In this document: one piece after another, positions 33,769 through 39,941 of the stretch
Layout: each line of letters opens with the position of its first letter
Numbering within the stretch: the first letter of the stretch is position 1
Assembly (NCBI GenBank): GCA_030041215.1
Contig: JASHOH010000040.1
Span: 1-46,291 of the forward strand
Direction: 5' to 3'
Length of the DNA stretch: 46,291 nucleotides
From: Candidatus Sulfotelmatobacter sp.
GTDB lineage: Bacteria; Acidobacteriota; Terriglobia; Terriglobales; Acidobacteriaceae
Notes under the pieces: model-generated
Databases searched by the model: none
What the model saw: only the letters and a program-made list of their open reading frames with translations
Told to the model about the DNA's origin: nothing
Position numbers and translations under genes: made by a program

Positions 33769-36306
33769 ATGGGTGATCGTGTCACCCAGCGATCGCAGTC
33801 AAAGGAACTGGTTCGCGTCAAGCGCCTGCGTCAGGCGCTGGAGAGCGGTGCACCTCCGGCATTTGTTCCCGCAAATGCCGAACCTCCCGATTCGCCTTCG
33901 TCAAACCATACTGCTACTATTCCCGCACACTATTTCGAGCAACTTTTTCAAAACTCTCCTGATGCTCTCGTTATCCTTGACGCCGAGTTCCGCATTAAAA
34001 CGGTGAATGACGAGTTTCAACGAACCTTCGGATATTCTCCGCAAGAAGTTTTGGGCGAAACGATTGACGGGTTGATTTTTCCTGCAGAGCGCGGCCCCGA
34101 AGCCCAGTGGATCGCTCAATGCCTTCAGCGCGGCGAGCCCATCACACTCGAAACCCAGCGCCGCTGCAAAGATGGCAGCCTGCTCGATCTCTTCGTCTCC
34201 GCCGGCTCTTTCATGCATGAGGGACGGATCGCCGCCTACTACGCCATCTACCGCGATATTTCCGAGCGCAAGCGCGCCGAAGCGCTCAGTTCCGCTCTTT
34301 ACCGCATCGCCGAGAAAGCCAGCGCTACGCAGGATCTTCAGCAATTTTTTGCCGCCATCCACGGAATCGTCGATGAATTGATGCCCGCCCGCAACTTCGC
34401 CGTTGCGATTTACGATCCTGAATCACAGCTTCTGACTTATCCCTATTTCGTCGATGAGCAGGAAACCGCCCCCACTCCGGCAAAGCTCGCTTCCGGCCTT
34501 GCAGAATATGTGCTGCGGAGCGGTGAACCTTTGCTGTGCACGCCCGAAATTGCTGACTTGCTGGGCCGGCGCGGCGAAATCGCAATGGGCACTCCCGTCC
34601 CCACGCAGTGGCTAGGTGTTCCCCTGAAGGTCGACCTGCACATCTTCGGAGCACTGATATTGAAGAGCTATTCCAAAAATACTCACTTCCGCGAGCGCGA
34701 CAAAGACGTCCTCGCGCTTGTGGCCCAGCAATTGGCCGCCGCCATCGACCGCAAGCGCAACGAGCAGGCACTGCGCCGCTCCGAAGTGCGCTACCGCTCG
34801 CTCGTGCAGACCGCAGTCTACGGCATCTACCGCGCCAGTCTTGATGGCCGCTTCCTTGACGTCAATCCGGCTCTGATCGGCATGCTCGGATACAGCGATG
34901 CTTTAGAGGTCCTCGCTCTCGACCCTCAAGAAGATGTTTTCGTCGATGCCACTGAGTACACGCGCCTGGTAGACGAATTCCGCCGCACCGGCCGCATGGA
35001 TGGTTTCGAAGTCCGCTGGAAGCGCAAAGATAACGCTATCATTACCGTACGCATCAGCGGCCGCGCCGTTGCCGGAGGAGATGAACCCTCCGACGTCCTC
35101 GAGGCCATCGCCGAAGATATTACGGAACGCCGCGTTCTCGAAGATCAATTCCGGCAAGCGCAGAAGATGGAAGCTGTCGGCCGACTCGCCGGCGGCATCG
35201 CGCACGATTTCAACAACCTGCTCATGGTTATAAGCGGCTACACCGAGGTTTTGCTTTACCATCTCAATCCCGGTCATCCCTTGCATGGCAAAGCCGAAGC
35301 CATTCAGCAGGCCTCCGATCGCGCCAGCACACTTACCCGCCAACTCCTCGCCTTCAGCCGCAAACAGCTTCTCGAATTGAAGGTAATCGATGTCAATTCC
35401 ATCATTGCTGACATGGAGCGCCTGCTCACCCCTCTCATCGGCGAGCACATCGAACTCACCACCAGCCTTTCTCCCGATGTCAGTTGCACTCGTGCCGACG
35501 CCGGCCAGCTCGAGCAGGTAATCATGAATCTGGTGGTCAACGCCAAAGACGCCATGCCCAATGGCGGCAAAATCTGTATTCGCACCGCCAGCGTCGCCCT
35601 CGACAGTTCCTACCGCCCCGAAAACACTTTCATCAAGCCGGGCCCCTACATCATGATTTCGGTCGGCGACAACGGCCAGGGCATGGACCGCGAAACCCAG
35701 GCCCGCATCTTCGAACCGTTCTTCACCACCAAAGAAAAAGGCAAGGGCACTGGCCTCGGTCTTTCCACCGTTTACGGCATCATCAAGCAGAGCGGAGGCT
35801 ACATCTTCGTCCAGAGCGAACCCGGCCGCGGCACCATTTTTACTATCTACCTACCGCAGGTCGAGGAACAGTGTGAAAGTGCCGGCGCCACTCCCATTTC
35901 CTTTGCCGGCGCCGGTGGAACAGAAACCATCCTTCTTGTCGAAGACGAGGATTCCGTCCGCCAACTTGTCCGCGAAACTCTGGAATCGCGCGGCTACCAC
36001 GTGCTCGAAGCCGCGAACGGCAAGGCTGGACTCGCCATCGCCACCAGCCATTCGGACACCATCCATCTCGTCATTACGGATGTCGTAATGCCGGGCATGA
36101 GCGGCCACGAACTTGTTCAGCATTTGCTCTCCACCCGTCCCGGCATCAAGTCTCTTTATCTTTCCGGCTATGCCCAGGATGCCTTCGCCAACCCCAAGCC
36201 ATCCGATCCGCCCAAAGCTTTTCTGCAAAAACCCTTCACGCTCCAAAGCCTCGCCCGCAAAGTCCGCGAAGTCTTGGGACAGACTGCCAATGAGCCCGGA
36301 GTTTAA
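33769..36306 (+). CDS. Hybrid sensor histidine kinase (PAS-GAF-PAS-HisKA-HATPase-REC)
   Basis: 845 residues, no membrane segment. PAS 1 is about 50-170 ([20 protein letters not shown]), GAF about 185-340, and PAS 2 about 345-465. HisKA carries the phospho-acceptor H479 in [11 protein letters not shown]. The HATPase has [10 protein letters not shown] (N box), [23 protein letters not shown] and [13 protein letters not shown]-terminal receiver (about 720-840) has the phospho-acceptor D771 in [14 protein letters not shown] and a conserved lysine in LQKPFT. The kinase can pass phosphate to its own receiver; no response regulator or phosphotransfer gene is adjacent. The ATG at 33769 follows GAGGGGGAA at about 10 bases. 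Confidence 0.95.
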   Translation: MGDRVTQRSQSKELVRVKRLRQALESGAPPAFVPANAEPPDSPSSNHTATIPAHYFEQLFQNSPDALVILDAEFRIKTVNDEFQRTFGYSPQEVLGETIDGLIFPAERGPEAQWIAQCLQRGEPITLETQRRCKDGSLLDLFVSAGSFMHEGRIAAYYAIYRDISERKRAEALSSALYRIAEKASATQDLQQFFAAIHGIVDELMPARNFAVAIYDPESQLLTYPYFVDEQETAPTPAKLASGLAEYVLRSGEPLLCTPEIADLLGRRGEIAMGTPVPTQWLGVPLKVDLHIFGALILKSYSKNTHFRERDKDVLALVAQQLAAAIDRKRNEQALRRSEVRYRSLVQTAVYGIYRASLDGRFLDVNPALIGMLGYSDALEVLALDPQEDVFVDATEYTRLVDEFRRTGRMDGFEVRWKRKDNAIITVRISGRAVAGGDEPSDVLEAIAEDITERRVLEDQFRQAQKMEAVGRLAGGIAHDFNNLLMVISGYTEVLLYHLNPGHPLHGKAEAIQQASDRASTLTRQLLAFSRKQLLELKVIDVNSIIADMERLLTPLIGEHIELTTSLSPDVSCTRADAGQLEQVIMNLVVNAKDAMPNGGKICIRTASVALDSSYRPENTFIKPGPYIMISVGDNGQGMDRETQARIFEPFFTTKEKGKGTGLGLSTVYGIIKQSGGYIFVQSEPGRGTIFTIYLPQVEEQCESAGATPISFAGAGGTETILLVEDEDSVRQLVRETLESRGYHVLEAANGKAGLAIATSHSDTIHLVITDVVMPGMSGHELVQHLLSTRPGIKSLYLSGYAQDAFANPKPSDPPKAFLQKPFTLQSLARKVREVLGQTANEPGV

Positions 36307-36368
36307 AGACTGCTTTACCCCCAGAAATCGTGTGCTGCTCGATGGGAAAGCAAAGACTTTCCCGCCCC

Positions 36369-36466
36369 GGAGCTTTGCCGTCGCAGCTTTACAGTCGCAG
36401 CTTTACCATGGAAGCTCTACGGTGGCAGTTCCACTGTGGCAGCTCTACCGTACCAGCTCTACCGTG
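36369..36466. repeat. Seven imperfect 14-base tandem repeats
   Basis: Units: GGAGCTTTGCCGTC, GCAGCTTTACAGTC, GCAGCTTTACCATG, GAAGCTCTACGGTG, GCAGTTCCACTGTG, GCAGCTCTACCGTA, CCAGCTCTACCGTG. The last unit runs straight into the palindrome ACCGTGGAAGAGCGGCCC. Confidence 0.9.
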
Positions 36467-36490
36467 GAAGAGCGGCCCTTCAGGGCCGCG
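36461..36490. repeat. Dispersed palindrome GGAAGAGCGGCCCTTCAGGGCCGC (copy 2)
   Basis: ACCGTGGAAGAGCGGCCCTT then CAGGGCCGCG. A companion hairpin GCCCTTTAGGGCC follows. It is nearly identical to the copies at 39669 and 45315. Confidence 0.85.
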
Positions 36491-36816
36491 TTAAGTAACC
36501 AGAGGAGATGCCCTTTAGGGCCTGAGGCTGCTTTTTGAGAGAAGTCGAGCAAATCGACTCTTGGTCGATCCACTTGCAAAAGTCGAGAACCAGGCTGGCT
36601 TTCTTTGCGTCCTCTGCGGCCGTTCGGAGCCTGCCCTGAGAGAGCGAAAGCGACCGAACGGGCGCTCCTTGCCGTTAAACGCTTTTGATTTACGCCCAAG
36701 GTGTAAAATCTTCCTCGCAACCGCCTCGTGATTCTGGATCACTAATCATAGGTTCCACCTTGAATCCATGCAGCCGATTTCGTCATCAGTAAATGAAAAT
36801 CCTGGAGGAAAAGATC

Positions 36817-37464
36817 ATGGCTCATGAATTACCCCCTCTGCCGTACGATTACGCAGCCCTCGAACCCACCATCGACAAACAAACGATGACCCTGCACCAC
36901 GACATGCACCACGGCACCTACGTGAAAAACCTCAACGCCGCCCTCGAAAAACATCCTGACCTGCTCAAGAAGTCTGCCGAGGATCTGCTCCGTGACCTCA
37001 ATTCCATTCCGGAAGACATCCGCACCGCCGTGCGTAATAACGGGGGCGGCCACGTCAACCACACTATGTTCTGGAAGATCATGAAGCCCAAAGGCGGAGG
37101 CGACCCCACCGGCCCCATCGCCCAGGTTATCAATAAGACCTTCGGCAATTTCAAAGATTTTCAGGCCAAGTTCAACGACGCCGGTGCGAAACAATTCGGC
37201 TCAGGATGGGTCTGGCTGGCAGGCAAGCCCGGCGGCGACGTGCAGATCATGACCACGCCGAATCAGGACAGCCCGATCTCACAAGGACTTTTCCCCATTT
37301 TCGGCAACGATGTCTGGGAGCACGCTTATTATTTGAAATACAACAACCGCCGCCCCGAATATCTTGCCGCATGGTGGAACGTCGTCAACTGGGAGGAAAT
37401 CAACCACCGCTACGAAGCCTTTAAGTCCGGCAAGGCCGTCCAGGAACCCGCCATGGCGCGATAG
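36817..37464 (+). CDS. sodB: Superoxide dismutase (Fe/Mn family)
   Basis: 215 residues. It turns superoxide into peroxide and oxygen. Metal ligands are visible: H27 ([12 protein letters not shown]), the histidine in [11 protein letters not shown], and the D and H in [29 protein letters not shown] is also conserved. Whether iron or manganese is used cannot be told from these motifs. The start is ATG 36817 with GGAGGAAAAG about 8 bases upstream. A longer in-frame start (36793) lacks a ribosome binding site. There is no signal peptide, so it is cytoplasmic. The symbol is only indicative. Confidence 0.95.
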   Translation: MAHELPPLPYDYAALEPTIDKQTMTLHHDMHHGTYVKNLNAALEKHPDLLKKSAEDLLRDLNSIPEDIRTAVRNNGGGHVNHTMFWKIMKPKGGGDPTGPIAQVINKTFGNFKDFQAKFNDAGAKQFGSGWVWLAGKPGGDVQIMTTPNQDSPISQGLFPIFGNDVWEHAYYLKYNNRRPEYLAAWWNVVNWEEINHRYEAFKSGKAVQEPAMAR

Positions 37465-38027
37465 CTAGCGGCCCGGGAATGTGCGGCCTAGAAATATGTG
37501 GCCTGAAAATTTGCGGGGCGGGCACTCCTGCCCGCCCCAGTGCATTTCCAAGTGAGTGATCGCGCTGACGCTCTTATCCCAGCAATTTTCTGTGGATCGA
37601 AGTACCTGAAAGATCTTCCGCTGAAGTGCACACTGTACGGAGTTGAGAAGCGAGATTGCCTTTCTGCATTTCCTGTGCACGCTCTGTGGAGATTGCACCT
37701 CGCTATTGACTCAGGTTTTTTCCTGACTTAAATGGCCCGTTCACAATGTGCGCCCTGCATGCGGTCAGGCAAATATCACTGTTCAAAGAATGAAGAGCAG
37801 TGAAGATTGCAGAAAATTCACCTCCGATATTTTCCTCAACTGCACCAAAAATATTGAATTGACCCGGCCCGTGTTTCGCTCGTACATTCGGTTTCGCCCT
37901 GAGACAAAAAGTTGCTCGGCCGGGTCTCCCAACATTGATTGGCCCGGTCATAAAACGCAGCTTATTCATTCCCTCAGGCGCGGTCATTCTAAGCCATCAT
38001 CGACAACTGAACTCAACCCTGGCAGGC
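37465..38027. other. Intergenic stretch after sod
   Basis: About 560 bases without a supported gene. GCGGGGCGGGCACTCCTGCC followed by CGCCCCAG (37513-37540) is a palindrome also found inside nrdJ (42255-42283) and in the 38961 gene (39492-39520). TTGACT (37706) with TAAATG 17 bases later is a weak promoter candidate. Confidence 0.5.
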
Positions 38028-38414
38028 ATGAAAGCAATGAACCCATGGATCACCTATCGCACTCGCTTCCTTGTCAAAGCAAAGCAACTCACTGGCAGCT
38101 TGTCTTTCACCGACGAGCTTGGACGTCAGCATTCGGGAGGCCGCGGTGACTACCTCGTCGAGTGGAGCGATGGCCTTCTGCGTATCGCGCCACAGAAAAT
38201 CTTCGAGGATGTCTACGTCCCCCTCGCCGCGCATGAAGAACTGCCGCCTCAGGCGGCAGCTTGCCCCTCCGGTTCGACGTGGGATGTTCTTCCAGGAAAA
38301 CCCGCGTCACCGGGAAAAACCTTTGGCCTCTCCATTCCCCCGCACCTAACCAGAAAATCACCTCAACCCTGCCGCGATCGCCGCAGCCCCCGGCACGGCA
38401 TGAGCTCCTTGTGA
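38028..38414 (+). CDS. Hypothetical protein with a small beta-rich domain
   Basis: 128 residues. The first 70 look real: WITYRTRFLVKAKQLTGSLS and GRGDYLVEWSDGLLRIAPQK then IFEDVYVPL. This resembles the small PGDY..F family found scattered in bacteria, whose role is unknown. The last 55 residues are Pro/Ser-rich and start at a palindrome (GCCGCCTCAGGCGGC), so the natural stop may have been lost by repeat insertion. Possible starts are ATG 38028 or 38037, with weak ribosome binding sites. Confidence 0.45.
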   Translation: MKAMNPWITYRTRFLVKAKQLTGSLSFTDELGRQHSGGRGDYLVEWSDGLLRIAPQKIFEDVYVPLAAHEELPPQAAACPSGSTWDVLPGKPASPGKTFGLSIPPHLTRKSPQPCRDRRSPRHGMSSL

Positions 38415-38494
38415 GAATTGTGAACAAACGATGAAATCTGCCTTGTGGAAAAGAAATCCACCAACCCGGCACCAAGCCCGTCATTGCTGGAGAT

Positions 38495-38544
38495 ACAATA
38501 TATTGTGTTTCCCTCTTGACAGGCCCTATAAGCAGGAGTAATTT
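38495..38544 (+). promoter_or_regulatory. Palindrome plus promoter
   Basis: ACAATATATTGT (38495-38506) is a perfect 12-base palindrome. Ten bases on, a perfect TTGACA (38516-38521) is 17 bases from TAATTT (38539-38544), which matches the key positions 1, 2 and 6 of the -10 box. Transcription would start near 38550. Confidence 0.55.
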
Positions 38545-38549
38545 TGCAA

Positions 38550-38720
38550 TCCCATAGACCCTTTAAAGCCGCCCTGCGGGAACGGGGCAGGTTCGGAAGG
38601 TCAGGAAAGTCGCAAGCGGTTAACTGGCAGGAAAGCATCGGGCCGGAGGTGACTCGGTGCTTGCCTGCAACACAAAAAGGTTGAAAAAAACGGTGAGGCT
38701 CTGGAAGCCAGAGCCTCACC
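38550..38720 (+). ncRNA. Candidate structured RNA (unassigned)
   Basis: Downstream of the promoter, three stems can be drawn. The first is GCCCTG/CGGGGC at about 38570-38590. The second is a long one of 14 pairs: GCAGG (38627-38631) with CCTGC (38664-38668), continuing as AAGCATCGG/TCGGTGCTT. The third is a 13-bp stem at 38692-38720. No start codon with a ribosome binding site follows in a long frame. It matches no RNA family I recognise; SRP RNA, RNase P RNA, tmRNA and the common riboswitches were considered and not matched. It could be a free small RNA or a leader of the 38961 gene. Confidence 0.4.
38684..38720 (-). terminator. Minus-strand intrinsic terminator hairpin
   Basis: A perfect 13-bp stem (38692-38704 with 38708-38720, GGTGAGGCTCTGG and its complement) with a 3-base loop. 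On the minus strand the stem is followed, after one base, by seven T. No minus-strand gene is seen to its right, so either it ends an unseen minus-strand RNA, or it works as a plain hairpin on the plus strand. Confidence 0.7.
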
Positions 38721-38824
38721 GATCGAAAGCCAACGGTCGGACCCGAGGGCTCGAATCCATAGGTCGAAGACCGAAACGCAGTGTTGAAGTGCGGTGACTG
38801 CCTCCCCGAACTCCCCCGGGGTTA

Positions 38825-38878
38825 GTAATAAACGCGGCGGTAATAAACGCGGCGGTGAATAAGCCGGTAATAAGAACG
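38825..38878. repeat. Short tandem repeat GTAATAAACGCGGCG
   Basis: Two exact 15-base units (38825-38839 and 38840-38854), then two shorter relatives, GTGAATAAGCCG and GTAATAAGAACG. Confidence 0.85.
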
Positions 38879-38960
38879 AACAAGAAACAAGACCAGGCAA
38901 TCGGAACTCATAACTGAGAACTGACAACTGGCAACTGAGAGCTAACGTTGGAGCCCAACC

Positions 38961-39641
38961 TTGGAAGCCATAACCCGTCTTGTCGCCGAATCGCTCGCCC
39001 GCCACGGCCTTGATCGTCCTATTGACCCTGGCCGCCTGCAGTGGTCGCGCTGGTTCCGCTGCGACTCGCCCCGCAGCCTGCTGGTGGTTCCCAGCAAACC
39101 CGGCATTTTTGCCATAGCGGAAGAAGTTGCGGCGTTTTGCGGGGCGACTGAGCACCGCAGCCGCAATCCTGAGCGAAGCGAAGGATCTCCTGAGTTCGAT
39201 GAATTGGGCTCAGAAAGCAAGCGCATGCTCGCCGTCCTGCAATTCTCAGAAGACGACGATATGGCCTTCACCCTCGACCGCATGTTCACCCGCGAGAACC
39301 CGATGCGCGCCCGCTTGGGTTCAGGCCGCTGCTTCCTACGCTTCGTCGTCATCCGAGATGAGTCGCAGCGCCGCAGCATCTGCAGCGCGCTAAATCAATG
39401 GATGGTCTCTTCGGCCGAGAAGGCCTCCGGCCTGCCAGCAGACTTTCTGTCATCGCTGGAGGTGACCAGCCAACGTGTCGAGTGGGGTGGTGCGCAGCGG
39501 GCACTCGTGCCCGCTTCCGCCGCCAAAACTAAAAAAACAGTCGAGGCGGGCAAATCGGCGGATCGCCTGCCGCCCGCAGATTTGGATTCCGGAGCAAACA
39601 CAAACCTTCACTGTCCTCACCCACTACCCTCCGGCTTCTGA
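38961..39641 (+). CDS. Hypothetical protein with in-frame dispersed-repeat insertions
   Basis: 226 residues, TTG start at 38961 with GGAG about 7 bases upstream. The core is MEAITRLVAESLARHGLDRP, WSRWFRCDSPRSLLVVPSKPG, MLAVLQFSEDDDMAFTLDRM and CFLRFVVIRDESQRRSICSA, a small alpha/beta protein I do not recognise. Two regions come from intergenic repeats. NPERSEGSPEF (about 70-80) is a reading of the CCTGAGCGAAGCGAAGGATCT element, and QRALVPASA (about 179-187) a reading of the CGGGCACTCGTGCCCG palindrome. The tail after that is Lys/Ala/Pro-rich. It may be a functional gene that tolerates insertions, or one in decay. Confidence 0.6.
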   Translation: MEAITRLVAESLARHGLDRPIDPGRLQWSRWFRCDSPRSLLVVPSKPGIFAIAEEVAAFCGATEHRSRNPERSEGSPEFDELGSESKRMLAVLQFSEDDDMAFTLDRMFTRENPMRARLGSGRCFLRFVVIRDESQRRSICSALNQWMVSSAEKASGLPADFLSSLEVTSQRVEWGGAQRALVPASAAKTKKTVEAGKSADRLPPADLDSGANTNLHCPHPLPSGF

Positions 39642-39941
39642 GTCTGAGGGAATGATGGACGCTGAAGTACCGTGGAAGAGCGGCCCTTCAGGGCCGCGTA
39701 AGCATCGAGTGTTGGCACCGGGGCTTTAGCCCAGCCCTTGAAGGGGCACGACTTTGGTCGTGCCGCAAGGAGTCAGAATTGAGGAATTGGGGCTTTAGCC
39801 CCGCCGCGAAAGCGGAAGAGCTCTTTAGAAATCCAGCTTCACCCCGAATCTTCACTATTCGGGAAGGGCCACAAAATCCGGCACATTTCAGCACCGCCGA
39901 ATCGACCCATGTTTATTAGAATCTAATTAACGGAGATCTCA
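39642..39941. repeat. Repeat-filled gap before nrdJ (palindrome copy 3 and companions)
   Basis: ACCGTGGAAGAGCGGCCCTT then CAGGGCCGCG (39669-39698) is followed by GGGGCTTTAGCCC, AAGGGGCACGACTTTGGTCG and a second GGGGCTTTAGCCCC. The last 120 bases before nrdJ are not palindromic. No B12 riboswitch motif was seen. Confidence 0.75.

Larger units (their letters stand above)
36307..36816. other. Intergenic stretch between the histidine kinase and sod genes
   Basis: About 510 bases with no gene. It holds the 14-base tandem repeats (36369-36466), a dispersed palindrome (36461-36490), a GAGCCTGCCCTGAGA repeat (36626-36662) and a TAAAAT box (36704-36709) that might be the -10 of sod. No matching -35 is clear. 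Confidence 0.6.
38415..38960. other. Intergenic stretch with promoter, palindrome and RNA hairpins
   Basis: About 545 bases without a protein gene. It contains an operator-like palindrome and promoter (38495-38544), a candidate structured RNA (38550-38720), a minus-strand terminator (38684-38720), short tandem repeats (38825-38878) and ACTG/AGCT words (38907-38945). Confidence 0.5.

Noticed and set aside
36369-36466. CRISPR array
   Set aside because: The 14-base units are directly adjacent with no spacers.
38560-38680. SRP RNA or RNase P RNA at the structured RNA candidate
   Set aside because: GGTTCGGAAGGTCAGG recalls the SRP loop, but the conserved asymmetric loop and AAGCAGC side are missing, and RNase P signatures are absent.
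38601-39155. Minus-strand ORF of 184 residues over the RNA/repeat region
   Set aside because: It crosses a terminator, tandem repeats and AGCT words, has odd composition and no ribosome binding site.
39642-39941. Possible B12 riboswitch upstream of nrdJ
   Set aside because: No B12-box (GCCACTG-like) sequence or matching fold was seen. The gap is filled with palindromic repeats.
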